Below the pieces are notes generated by a model that worked only from the letters and a program-made list of their open reading frames with translations, was not told where the DNA came from and searched no databases. Source: CAYVOV01 sp964453525 (GTDB lineage Bacteria; Chloroflexota; Dehalococcoidia; Dehalococcoidales; UBA2162). From it: 64,000 nt of DNA. Shown here one piece after another: positions 15,376-23,729 of this stretch. How positions within the stretch are numbered: the first letter of the stretch is position 1; every line of letters begins with the position of its first letter. The position numbers were made by a program, and so were the translations under genes. The stretch lies in the NCBI GenBank assembly GCA_964453525.1, contig CAYVOV010000013.1, positions 1 to 64,000 on the forward strand, given 5' to 3'.

Positions 15376-17187
15376 ATGGCGATGACAAAGAAGATTGTTT
15401 GGTTGGTAATAAGTTGCCTGATGATAATATCCCTTGTGGTGGCATCTTGTGGTCCTGCAACTGTTGAGGAGGAAGAAGAGGAAGAAGAAGTTATTATCGG
15501 AGAAGAGGAAGAAGAAGAGGAGGAAGAGGAGGTTAAAGAGGAGGAATTACTGCCTCCTGAAGTGCCCAAATATGGTGGGGTACACACCAAAGTGATAACT
15601 CAGGACCCGATGGGCTTCGATGAAGCTTATGCTGTCCACCCGAATATTACTACCGCTTTTCTCACCAACAGTGAATTAATGGGAGGTGACTGGGCAAAAG
15701 GTCCGGCTGGCACCAACGATACCAGCTGGGTGAATGGCTTTATTGGCCGCGTGGACCTGGAGACTGGCTATCTTGCTGAGAGTTGGGAGATTATGGATGA
15801 GGAAACCATCGTCTATCATCTCCGAAAAGGTGTCCACTGGCACAACAAAGCCCCCGTAAACGGTAGAGAGCTTACTGCTGATGACGTGGTCTACAGCATA
15901 AACCGGAATTTCACCACTCCTACGGCTTATCTTTTCGGTGCTTACACAAGGAACGGTTACAACCCGACATCTATCAAGGCGCTCGACAAATATACTGTTG
16001 AAGTCAAAGTGCCGCAGACAATGCTCGGTCTGATGGTGCTGGTCTGCGGTGACTTTCAATGGGCCTGGCCGAAAGAAATGATTGACCTGTATGGAGATAT
16101 GAAGGACTGGAAAAATTCCTGCGGGACAGGCCCGTATATGCTTACGGATTATGTCTCTGGAAGTTCACTGACTTTCAAGAAGAATCCTGATTACTTTATG
16201 CACGACCCCCTTCACCCGGAGAACCAGTTACCCTATCTCAACGGTGTAAAGGAACTCATCATATCCGACAAATCCACCCGGCTGGCGGCTCTACGGACGG
16301 GCAAGGTTGACGCCCTTGAAGAGATGGTGGCTGTTGAATTTGAAGATGCCGAACTGTTGATGAAGCAGTGCCCCGACCTGAAGTATGCGGTGGATTATGG
16401 TATAAGGTCGGTAGCCTTCAGGCTGGACAATCCAGAACTGCCTTTCACAGACATCAGGGTACGGCGGGCACTATCCCTGGCGGTAAACCAGGAGGAGATA
16501 CTGGAGACGCTTTATCAAGGACATGGAGCCGTTTACAGCTATCCTTATTTGCCTCTTCCGGAGTATGAACCGTTTCGTGTCCCGTTTGATGAGCTTCCCG
16601 AGTCTGCCAGGGAACCGTATACCTATAATCCAGAGAAGGCAAAACAACTTCTCGCCGAGGCAGGGTATCCCAGCGGTTTCAAGACCAAGGTGGTCTGCGG
16701 GGATTCCACAGCGGCAGACTTCCTGTCTGTAATCAAGGCATATTTTGCTGCTATTAATGTTGATATGGAGATTGAACAGCTGGAAAGGGGCACGTTCACC
16801 AGTTTATCAAGGGGTAGAAAGCACGAAGAGGGAATCATCAGGGGCAGTCTGATGACCCAGTTCCCCTTCAGGCTGCTCGAATGGCGTAAAGAGAGCTTTG
16901 ATGACCATTCTTTCTTCGATAGTGAGACTATCAGGGCAGCCTACGAAGAGATTAGCGCCAAAGTGGGTATTGACGATGCCAGAGTTGCCGAGATACTGAA
17001 GGGCCTTGTCCCATATATGCTCGAGCAGAATATTCAGATATGGTGCCCAGCCTATGAAATATACAACACGTGGTGGCCCTGGATGCAGAACTATCATGGC
17101 GAGTCTACTATGGGCTATTTCAACCCGCATCAACACATTCACTACATCTGGGTAGATGAAGCGCTGAAGAAGTCCATGGGTTACTAG
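15376..17187 (+). CDS. ABC transporter family 5 substrate-binding lipoprotein
   Basis: 603 aa, an extracytoplasmic solute receptor of the peptide/nickel/opine class (SBP_bac_5). The signal peptide is followed by lipobox VVAS-C25, then a Glu-rich linker (31-54, nearly pure Glu) before the mature domain starts at PKYGG. Family features are LAESWEI...YHLRKGVHWHN, LTADDVVYSINR, GTGPYMLTDYVSGSSLTFKKNPDY and the VRRALSLAVNQEEI region. The start is supported by GAGGAGG five bases upstream. No permease or ATPase gene adjoins it, so it is an orphan receptor. The lone DppB-like permease at 26049 might be a partner. The ligand is unknown. Confidence 0.92.
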   Translation: MAMTKKIVWLVISCLMIISLVVASCGPATVEEEEEEEEVIIGEEEEEEEEEEVKEEELLPPEVPKYGGVHTKVITQDPMGFDEAYAVHPNITTAFLTNSELMGGDWAKGPAGTNDTSWVNGFIGRVDLETGYLAESWEIMDEETIVYHLRKGVHWHNKAPVNGRELTADDVVYSINRNFTTPTAYLFGAYTRNGYNPTSIKALDKYTVEVKVPQTMLGLMVLVCGDFQWAWPKEMIDLYGDMKDWKNSCGTGPYMLTDYVSGSSLTFKKNPDYFMHDPLHPENQLPYLNGVKELIISDKSTRLAALRTGKVDALEEMVAVEFEDAELLMKQCPDLKYAVDYGIRSVAFRLDNPELPFTDIRVRRALSLAVNQEEILETLYQGHGAVYSYPYLPLPEYEPFRVPFDELPESAREPYTYNPEKAKQLLAEAGYPSGFKTKVVCGDSTAADFLSVIKAYFAAINVDMEIEQLERGTFTSLSRGRKHEEGIIRGSLMTQFPFRLLEWRKESFDDHSFFDSETIRAAYEEISAKVGIDDARVAEILKGLVPYMLEQNIQIWCPAYEIYNTWWPWMQNYHGESTMGYFNPHQHIHYIWVDEALKKSMGY

Positions 17188-17250
17188 ATCTGATGTTATA
17201 TGACACATAAATGATTAGAGTTCGGGAAACGTGGTCGCCCATCAATACAG

Positions 17251-17283
17251 AACGGGCTGAGTAATCCAGTACTCAGCCCGTTT
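17251..17283 (+). terminator. Rho-independent terminator after the solute-binding protein
   Basis: A 13-bp perfect stem, AACGGGCTGAGTA (17251-17263) / TACTCAGCCCGTT (17270-17282), with a 6-nt loop and a short T run, 63 bp past the stop. Confidence 0.75.
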
Positions 17284-17351
17284 ACGTTATAAACGGTATA
17301 TACGGCGAACCGTTCTTCTTACTTTTTAATGATTTGGTTTATTATTATGTG

Positions 17352-17380
17352 TTGTGTATATTTAATAGAAAGTATATAAT
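17352..17380 (+). promoter_or_regulatory. Promoter of the ABC-2 exporter operon
   Basis: TTGTGT (17352-17357), 17 bp, TATAAT (17375-17380). It lies 55 bp before the ATPase start and after the preceding terminator. Confidence 0.5.
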
Positions 17381-17435
17381 ACGGCACGCATTGAATTGAC
17401 CTTTATTAGAGATAGGTAAACCAGGGGGTAAGGCT

Positions 17436-18185
17436 ATGGCTGAAGAGTTCTTGGTGGCAAAGGAGCTTCACAAGAGTTTCAATGAACATAAAGTCGTCAA
17501 CAACGTTTCCTTCACAATATACAAGGGCGAAATCTTTGGTCTCCTCGGCCCCAACGGTGCCGGCAAAACGACGACAATACGTATGTTATCTACGGTTCTT
17601 GAACCGGACCAAGGTGATGTCACCATAGGAGGTCATTCCGTACATCGGGATGCCGATGCTGTACGCAGCCTGATTGGAGTTTGCCCTCAGGACTTAGCCC
17701 TTTACGAGGACTTTTCCGCTATGGATAATCTGGTCTTTTTCGGAAGGATGGCGGGATTGGACGGTAAGGAAGCGAAAGCTCAGGCTAAGACTCATCTGGA
17801 ATTTATGGGGTTGGCGGAGAGAGCTAAAGGAAAGGTAGCCAAGTTCTCCGGGGGTATGAAGCGGCGTGTTAACTTAGCTATCGCCCTTATGGGTCACCCG
17901 GAGCTCCTCTTCCTGGATGAGCCTACAGTGGGTGTGGACCCCCAGTCACGGAATAACATTTATGAAACAATTGAGGGTCTCAGGGATGGTGGTATGACTA
18001 TCCTCTATACCACCCACTATATGGAGGAAGCCGACCGTCTCTGCAACCGTATAGCTATTATAGATGGAGGTCAGATAATCGCCATGGACACTCCTTATGA
18101 ACTTAAGAGTCAGATTGGCTCACCAGAGCAGGTAACGCTGGAAGATGTCTTTTTGAAACTGACCGGCCGAAACCTCCGCGATTAA
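17436..18185 (+). CDS. ABC-2 exporter ATP-binding protein (DrrA-type)
   Basis: 249 aa with Walker A GPNGAGKTT (38-46), Q-loop VCPQDLALYEDF, signature FSGGMKRRVN, Walker B LLFLDEP and switch His in TTHYMEEADRLC. It resembles the ATPase of daunorubicin-type (DrrAB) exporters and lacks the long C-terminal extension of many of them. It energises efflux by the two following permeases, with gaps of only 7 and 6 bp between the three genes. The exported substrate (drug, lipid or peptide) cannot be told from sequence. Confidence 0.93.
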   Translation: MAEEFLVAKELHKSFNEHKVVNNVSFTIYKGEIFGLLGPNGAGKTTTIRMLSTVLEPDQGDVTIGGHSVHRDADAVRSLIGVCPQDLALYEDFSAMDNLVFFGRMAGLDGKEAKAQAKTHLEFMGLAERAKGKVAKFSGGMKRRVNLAIALMGHPELLFLDEPTVGVDPQSRNNIYETIEGLRDGGMTILYTTHYMEEADRLCNRIAIIDGGQIIAMDTPYELKSQIGSPEQVTLEDVFLKLTGRNLRD

Positions 18186-18192
18186 GAAATAA

Positions 18193-19359
18193 ATGATTTT
18201 AGCTTTAATAGTAACTCTGCGTGAAGTCCGCTCTTACCTGAAGGATAAGGCAGACCTGGCCTTCAGTCTTCTCTTGCCCATAGCTATCTTTGCTCTTATG
18301 TATGGCGCTTTCGGCGGGCAGTCCCTGTTCCACGGTACTGCTCATGTGGTGAATGAAGATGAGGGAGGTACTTACTCCGACCTCCTGCTGGAGCGACTGG
18401 ACGAGCTTGTCAACATCGATGTTGAATTGATTTCACTGCCGGAGGCGGATTCCAAGTTAGAAAGGTCTGACCTGCTGATGGTCGTTTATATACCGGATGA
18501 CTTCTCTGATAAGCTGGCTTCCAGGGAAACGGCACAACTGATTTTCAAGCAGAGAGGTAATGGTGGTCAGGAAGGACAGATAGTAGCCAGCATCATTCGT
18601 GGCATTGTTGAAGAGATAAACCAGGAGTTCCAGGTATACAGTCAGGTCGGCAATGCGCTTGCGGGAAGTAACATCCCGCAGGAAAACATAGAAGTTACCG
18701 CCCGGAAATACCTGGACCGGGAACGTGAACATCCCATCGTGGAAGTAAGTGAGGAAATAGTTGGCAGCAGCCCGGATCCGGTCAACCAGTTCCTGCCCGG
18801 TATCGTTACCATGTTTGTTCTGTTCTCTGTATCCCTGAACGCCAGGGCTATTGTCGAGGAGCGCAGGAAGGGAACACTGGAGCGACTGCTCACCACCCGG
18901 CTTAGTGTGTGGCAGCTTTTTATAGGCAAATTTCTGTCCGGAATCTCAAGAGGCTTTGTGCAGACTTTCGTTTTATTGCTCCTGGCGGCTATAGTATTTC
19001 AGATTTTTACTGCCCTTTCCTTTATTGAATCTCTGGTTATCACCCTTATTTTCGCTGCCGCAGCCAGTGCCCTGGGGCTCGTTATTGCCTCCATCGCCCG
19101 CGGTGAAGACGCGGCTACCTGGGTTGCCGTCTTTTTTACTATGGTTATGGTAGTGATGGGTGGCACTTTTGTAGAAATCCCCGGCGCAATCGGCAGATTC
19201 TCAATCAATACCTACGCTATAGGTGCATTTAAGACGATAATTGCTCAGGGAGGCCATCTGGCTGACGCGGCTTTCGAATTGGGGGTACTGGCAGGGGTCG
19301 CTGTAGCAGGATTATTTATCAGCCGTATCCTGTTTAGAGTCGTGCCCGGGGGTAAATAG
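18193..19359 (+). CDS. ABC-2 family permease (first half)
   Basis: 388 aa. An N-terminal membrane helix (about 22-42) is followed by a large extracytoplasmic domain (about 45-205) and five or six C-terminal helices, the layout of the YhgE/ABC-2_membrane_3 group. The conserved ERRKGTLERLLTT motif precedes the second helix, as in ABC-2 permeases. It probably forms a heterodimer with the next gene. The second gene of a compact three-gene operon. Confidence 0.9.
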   Translation: MILALIVTLREVRSYLKDKADLAFSLLLPIAIFALMYGAFGGQSLFHGTAHVVNEDEGGTYSDLLLERLDELVNIDVELISLPEADSKLERSDLLMVVYIPDDFSDKLASRETAQLIFKQRGNGGQEGQIVASIIRGIVEEINQEFQVYSQVGNALAGSNIPQENIEVTARKYLDREREHPIVEVSEEIVGSSPDPVNQFLPGIVTMFVLFSVSLNARAIVEERRKGTLERLLTTRLSVWQLFIGKFLSGISRGFVQTFVLLLLAAIVFQIFTALSFIESLVITLIFAAAASALGLVIASIARGEDAATWVAVFFTMVMVVMGGTFVEIPGAIGRFSINTYAIGAFKTIIAQGGHLADAAFELGVLAGVAVAGLFISRILFRVVPGGK

Positions 19360-19365
19360 TAAGCG

Positions 19366-20613
19366 ATGACAAGACTGAAACATATCTGGTTCTATGCCTT
19401 AAAAGATTTAAAACTCTTCGCTACCGACCGGATGGCTCTGTTCTTTGCCGTACTTTTCCCCTTCCTCTTCGTGATTGTGTTTAGTCTAATGCTGAGCGGT
19501 GTCGGCAGCGAGGATGAGAGATTGGAGCTTCATCTGGTCACCCAGGAGGCAGAGGGTGGCATGAGCCACCAGATAATCGAGGCAATCGAAACAAAAGACG
19601 AATCTCAACTTACGCCCGGTGAACCGATATTCGTCTGGCTTAAGGACTATGACGAAGCCCGTCAGGCGGTTGAGGACAAGGAACTGGAAGGCTTTCTCGC
19701 CTTTCCGGCGGATTTCACCGAGGGAGTGTTGATGGGCTATGGTTCCGAACTTGAAGTGGTGGTAGATGCCGAGGCTATCAACACCCGGGCAGCCCTGAAC
19801 GGGCTTGCCCGCGCTATCGCCTCCCGGGTTGGCTCACAACAGGTGGCTACCAGCGCTACCATAGGGCTGCTGCTAGGACGGGTTATGGATACCTCTGAGG
19901 ACATGGGGAATGTCGGTCAGGATATTCAGCAGCTTTTCTCGGAGCAGGCAGGGGTAGTCACCGAGGAATCTTTCGTGGAGTTCGAGACGGAGAAGGTGGG
20001 AGAGGTGGAGGCTGAAAACCCGTCCAATTTTGTTATTCCCGGCTACCTGGTGATGTTCGTCTTCTTTACTGCCGCCTTATCTGCGGAAAGGATAGTCCAC
20101 GAGCGCCAGAATAATACATTAGAAAGGATTTTAGCCAGCTCGGTGCGGCAGGAATCCATTCTGGGAGGCACATTTCTGGGCACAGCCGCCAAGGGACTGA
20201 TTCAGATAGCTATATTCTGGGTAGTGGGTATTCTGGTATTCAATATAGAACTCGGTCAGGCTCCTGCTGCCGCCATTATCCTTTCCGTTCTGGTTATTAT
20301 TATGTCTTCAGCGTTTGGCGTTATGCTGGCTACCTTGGTTAAGACCGAGCGTGGCGCCGGCTCAATAGGCGTGCTCACCTCTCTAACACTGGCACCCCTC
20401 GGCGGCTGCTGGTGGCCCCTCTTTATCACACCGAAGTGGATGCAGTTCGTAGCCAAGATAACTCCCCACGGCTGGGCAACCACCGGTTTCAATAAATTAA
20501 TGGTCTTCGGTGCCGACTTCGGTGCGGTGGTTCCGGAAATGTTAGCCCTCATTGTCTTTGCCGCAATTTTCGGCATTATTGCTATATGGCGATTCCGCAC
20601 CAGCGCCGTTTAA
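19366..20613 (+). CDS. ABC-2 family permease (second half)
   Basis: 415 aa with the same plan as its upstream neighbour: one N-terminal helix, an extracytoplasmic domain of about 180 residues rich in acidic residues, ERIVHERQNNTLERIL at the cytoplasmic coupling helix, and a bundle of C-terminal helices. Sequence identity to the neighbour is low, so the pair is an old heterodimer rather than a fresh duplication. It ends the operon; no T-rich terminator was seen downstream. Confidence 0.9.
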   Translation: MTRLKHIWFYALKDLKLFATDRMALFFAVLFPFLFVIVFSLMLSGVGSEDERLELHLVTQEAEGGMSHQIIEAIETKDESQLTPGEPIFVWLKDYDEARQAVEDKELEGFLAFPADFTEGVLMGYGSELEVVVDAEAINTRAALNGLARAIASRVGSQQVATSATIGLLLGRVMDTSEDMGNVGQDIQQLFSEQAGVVTEESFVEFETEKVGEVEAENPSNFVIPGYLVMFVFFTAALSAERIVHERQNNTLERILASSVRQESILGGTFLGTAAKGLIQIAIFWVVGILVFNIELGQAPAAAIILSVLVIIMSSAFGVMLATLVKTERGAGSIGVLTSLTLAPLGGCWWPLFITPKWMQFVAKITPHGWATTGFNKLMVFGADFGAVVPEMLALIVFAAIFGIIAIWRFRTSAV

Positions 20614-20804
20614 GCAGGCCACAGCAGGCGTATTGCCGATTAAATATAACTTCTCAGGAATCCATCTTGGCTAAATGAACTGGACCTTTGTCTGTAAAAC
20701 CTCAATAATATAGCGGACTTATTTTTCTCTGTTCCCCGCTATATAGTAAAACCGGTATATTTAGGCTATTATAAGAGGGTACTGAAACAGGGGGTGTATA
20801 AGCT

Positions 20805-21152
20805 ATGGAAGATTCAGTTATCGCTGATATCAGGGTTTTACCTTTCGGTACTGAGACATCCAGTTTGAGCCACTTCGTCGCCGCCGTTGTTAACGTACTG
20901 AAGCAGGCGCCGGATATAAGATATCAGGTAACGCCGATGGCAACGATGATCGAGGGACCCCTTGACCGCATACTGGAGCTAATGCAGGAAATGCATGAGT
21001 TGCCTTTTTCAATGGGGGTGACGAGGGTGGTGACGAGTATCAGTATCGACGACCGCCGCGATAAGCGTATTACAATGGAGAGTAAGGTTATGGCGGTGGA
21101 AGAAAAGCTCCGGGTGCCGCCGGAACCCGAACTCGCTGAGGTTGGCCGCTAG
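20805..21152 (+). CDS. MTH1187/YkoF-type thiamine-binding-like protein
   Basis: 115 aa of the MTH1187 (DUF77) family: VIADIRVLPFGTETSSLSHFVAAVVNVL, YQVTPMATMIEGPLDRILELMQEMH, and TSISIDDRRDKRITMESKV. Members are small ferredoxin-fold proteins that bind thiamine or its pyrimidine and associate into tetramers. GGGGGTG precedes the start. No TPP riboswitch or thiamine operon adjoins it, so its partner is not evident. A 9-bp hairpin (about 20709-20746, ATATAGCGG / CCGCTATAT) lies upstream. Confidence 0.85.
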   Translation: MEDSVIADIRVLPFGTETSSLSHFVAAVVNVLKQAPDIRYQVTPMATMIEGPLDRILELMQEMHELPFSMGVTRVVTSISIDDRRDKRITMESKVMAVEEKLRVPPEPELAEVGR

Positions 21153-21301
21153 TCGGACTGAAAAATCGATACGGCAGGCCTATTGGTGACGCTGTCTGTC
21201 AGGCAAAAACCGTTTGAAAATTCCCGGTTCCCTGTTGCAGGAAAATTTACGGCTTATCTTTATTTGAGCTGCGGCATTGACTACCTTTAAACCTTTATTT
21301 T

Positions 21302-21469
21302 GGTTCTTCTCAATCTTAGTTGGAGACCCTTCGACAAGCTCAGGGTGAGTGGGAATGCGTGCCGCTCATGGTGAGTAGTTAGCCTGTCCTGAGCGAAGCC
21401 GAAGGAAACCACAGCGGCGAAAGAAATATTGATATTCATTGTTGCCTGTACAACCATGATTAAGTAAAA
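21302..21469 (+). repeat. Dispersed 168-bp repeat, copy A
   Basis: Nearly identical (only a few differences by eye) to the reverse complement of 47337-47503. It carries the inner inverted segment CCTTCGACAAGCTCAGG ... CCTGAGCGAAGCCGAAGG, able to form a hairpin. No ORF. It behaves like a non-autonomous miniature element. A related fragment lies near 39280-39340. Confidence 0.8.
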
Positions 21470-21513
21470 AGTTTATTTTAGGTGCTATTCGGTTTTGGTT
21501 GGTATAAATTTGT

Positions 21514-21586
21514 CACCCCCTTTGTCCCCCTCAAACAGTACCCGTTTATTTTCGATATTATATAATTGTTTGAGGGGCAAGGGGTG
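21514..21586. repeat. Imperfect long inverted repeat
   Basis: CACCCCCTTTGTCCCCCTC (starting 21514) pairs imperfectly with GAGGGGCAAGGGGTG (21572-21586), enclosing an AT-rich centre. It lies in the gene-free stretch before the Fur-family gene and looks like a decayed miniature inverted-repeat element. Confidence 0.45.
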
Positions 21587-21634
21587 AGGTAAAGAAAAAC
21601 AACCAAATGCAAACAGAACCTTATTTTAAAACCC

Positions 21635-21663
21635 TTGACATGGAGTAAGTATTTATGTATTCT
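21635..21663 (+). promoter_or_regulatory. Promoter of the Fur-family gene
   Basis: TTGACA (21635-21640), 17 bp, TATTCT (21658-21663), predicting a start near 21670. The -10 box overlaps the left edge of the operator palindrome. Confidence 0.7.
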
Positions 21664-21686
21664 AAATGAAAACTTTTTTCATTTAG
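21662..21686 (+). promoter_or_regulatory. Perfect operator palindrome, autoregulatory Fur/PerR-like box
   Basis: CTAAATGAAAA (21662-21672), a 3-nt centre, then TTTTCATTTAG (21676-21686): a perfect 11-bp dyad covering the end of the -10 and the predicted transcription start, 9 bp before the regulator ATG. It is AT-rich like Fur/PerR/Zur boxes. The regulator probably represses itself and the genes behind it. Confidence 0.7.
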
Positions 21687-21694
21687 AGCGTAGG

Positions 21695-22126
21695 ATGAGA
21701 CTTACCGAAAAGAAAGTACTGGCAGCGTTGAGAGCACACGGTTATAAACTGACCCCGCAGCGGCGGGCAGTGGTTAAGATTGTGACCTCAACTCGAGACC
21801 GGCTCACTACGGCGACGATTTATAAGAAACTGCACCGGACTCATCCGGGAATAGGGCTGGTAACAATTTACCGTACTCTTGAAGTACTTGCCGAACTGGG
21901 CCTTGTCTGCGAATTATTTGCCGGTGATAAGTGCCGGAGCTACACAACCGGTACCTCGCAGCACCACCATCACCTGATTTGCTCCGGCTGCGGCACTGTT
22001 GTGGATTTTCCCGGTCATTACCTAGAGAACCTCGAAAAAAACCTTTCCAGGGAAAGCGGATTCAGGATAGACGAACACCTTCTTGAGTTCATCGGTGTCT
22101 GCCGGTCCTGTCAGAAAGCAGCTTAG
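21695..22126 (+). CDS. Fur-family metal-dependent repressor
   Basis: 143 aa from ATG 21695. Longer frames would begin inside the -35 box. An N-terminal winged helix (YKLTPQRRAVVKIV; TIYRTLEVLAELGLV) is followed by the metal-binding half with TSQHHHHLICSGCG and a second CxxC (CRSC) near the C-terminus. The two CxxC pairs would form the structural zinc site; the His cluster is the sensory region. Which member of the family (Fur, Zur, PerR) it is cannot be decided. It is followed 81 bp later by a membrane protein that may be its target. Confidence 0.9.
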   Translation: MRLTEKKVLAALRAHGYKLTPQRRAVVKIVTSTRDRLTTATIYKKLHRTHPGIGLVTIYRTLEVLAELGLVCELFAGDKCRSYTTGTSQHHHHLICSGCGTVVDFPGHYLENLEKNLSRESGFRIDEHLLEFIGVCRSCQKAA

Positions 22127-22207
22127 AATTTATCCGTATTCTTACAAAAGGCAAAGAATTTATTGAGTCATAATTATAGAAGGAGCTTTAACCAGCTATA
22201 ACGGAAA

Positions 22208-22849
22208 ATGCTCAAGCATATATTAACTGAACTCAAGGAACACATCCCCTTCACTGCTATCGGGGCGGCGAGCGGCATTATTATCATGCTCATCATAATC
22301 TATGCCAACGTTTTACCGCGTATTTCCGAAGCTGTCTTCGAGACTCTTCATCCGCTCCATGTCATTCTGAGCGCCCTGACGACCACAGCCATGCACCGGA
22401 AACACGGCCGTAAAAGAATCTTGGCGGCAGTCTTGATTGGTTATTGTGGCTCTATAGGCCTGGCAAGTATAAGCGATGCCATAATCCCCTATCTCGGAGG
22501 AGCGCTGCTGGGTATCGATATCCATCTTCATATTCCGTTTATTGATGCTGAACCGGTTCCGTATATAGGAATTCCAACCTGGGTGCTGGTGAATGCAGGA
22601 GCGGTAATCGGTATCATAATCGGTTACTTCAGGCCGGCAACCAAACTCCCGCATTTCGGTCACGTCTTCCTCAGTACCTACGCATCGCTTTTTTACTTTA
22701 CCGCTTTCGGCATAGCCCACTGGCTTCCCCTGTTGCCTCTCGTTTTCCTGTTCCTGTTCCTTGCCGTCTGGCTTCCCTGCTGCGTCAGTGATATTGTATT
22801 TCCTCTCCTGTTTACACGGGAGGAAAAGTTGTCACCGGAAACCACATAG
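22208..22849 (+). CDS. Polytopic membrane protein of unknown function
   Basis: 213 aa with about five hydrophobic helices (about 18-36, 48-60, 69-90, 124-140, 158-188). It is His-rich at membrane edges (HPLHVILSALTTTAMHRKHGRKR, IDIHLHIPF, a C-terminal FGIAHW). I do not recognise the family. Its place directly after a Fur-type regulator with a strong operator, together with the His residues, makes a metal-uptake or metal-export role attractive, but this is inference. No signal for a lipoprotein or ATPase partner. Confidence 0.7.
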   Translation: MLKHILTELKEHIPFTAIGAASGIIIMLIIIYANVLPRISEAVFETLHPLHVILSALTTTAMHRKHGRKRILAAVLIGYCGSIGLASISDAIIPYLGGALLGIDIHLHIPFIDAEPVPYIGIPTWVLVNAGAVIGIIIGYFRPATKLPHFGHVFLSTYASLFYFTAFGIAHWLPLLPLVFLFLFLAVWLPCCVSDIVFPLLFTREEKLSPETT

Positions 22850-22879
22850 TCTATAATCGTCCCCTGAGGAGGAAACAAT

Positions 22880-23719
22880 TTGACATTCCGCATCACCACT
22901 CTGACCGAAAACACCGCCTCCGGTCCCTCCGAACTGCTTGGTGAGTGGGGGTTCAGTGCTCTTCTGGAGACTGATACCGCTAATATCCTGCTTGATACCG
23001 GACATGGGGTCTCAACCACCTATAATGCCGATATTCTCGGTATTGACCTCGGTAAGGTTGATGTCATGGTGCTGAGTCACGGCCATCACGACCATACCGG
23101 CGGTCTGCGGGCGGTGTTGCGCAGGATGAGAAAGGAGATAGAGATAATAGCCCATCCGGATGTCTGGGCTGCCAAGTACGGCAGCCGCGAAGGACATGAA
23201 GCCAGGTACAGCGGGATGCCTTTCCAGCGCCGGGAGCTTGAAAACCTCGGTGCTCGCTTTAATGAGACAAGAGAACCGGTGAGAATAACGGAAAACGTAA
23301 TGACCACCGGTGAAATTCCGATGGTGACCGAGTTCGAAGGTATTAACCAGAATCTGTTCGTAAAGGAAGGTAACGAGCTTAAGCCTGACGAGCTTCTCGA
23401 TGACCAGGCGCTGATTGTTAAAACCGGGCAGGGACTGGTTGTTATTCTCGGCTGTGGTCACCGTGGTGTCATCAATACAATCTATCACGCTCGGAAGCTT
23501 ACCGGTGTCAAAGAGATTGCCATGGTTCTCGGCGGGTGCCACCTTATCGGCGCCACGGAAGAGCGAATATGGCTGACAATTGCTGCCCTCAAGGAGCTTG
23601 AAGTGCAGAAAATAGGAGTCTCTCACTGTACCGGAATGGCGGCAGCGGTTATAATGGCACAGGAGTTTGGCGAGAATTTTTTCTTCAATAACGCCGGCAA
23701 TAGAATCGAACTGGAATAA
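22880..23719 (+). CDS. MBL-fold hydrolase (dihydropterin/RFA-P synthase-like)
   Basis: 279 aa. SHGHHDHTGG gives the HxHxDH metal site, GCGHRGVINT and GGCHLIGA supply the later His ligands, and HCTG lies near the C-terminus. This pattern is typical of the branch annotated as 7,8-dihydropterin-6-methyl-4-(beta-D-ribofuranosyl)aminobenzene 5'-phosphate synthase, whose true substrates vary. It starts at TTG 22880 with GAGGAGG upstream, 30 bp after the membrane protein and 10 bp before pyrD. Confidence 0.85.
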   Translation: MTFRITTLTENTASGPSELLGEWGFSALLETDTANILLDTGHGVSTTYNADILGIDLGKVDVMVLSHGHHDHTGGLRAVLRRMRKEIEIIAHPDVWAAKYGSREGHEARYSGMPFQRRELENLGARFNETREPVRITENVMTTGEIPMVTEFEGINQNLFVKEGNELKPDELLDDQALIVKTGQGLVVILGCGHRGVINTIYHARKLTGVKEIAMVLGGCHLIGATEERIWLTIAALKELEVQKIGVSHCTGMAAAVIMAQEFGENFFFNNAGNRIELE

Positions 23720-23729
23720 GGAGTAACTT

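Noticed and set aside
20614..20804. A TPP riboswitch before the thiamine-binding-like gene
   Set aside because: The conserved THI-box sequences are absent; only a 9-bp hairpin is present.
21635..21694. A longer Fur-family start at 21635
   Set aside because: That TTG is the -35 box of the promoter, so the transcript starts after it; ATG 21695 fits.
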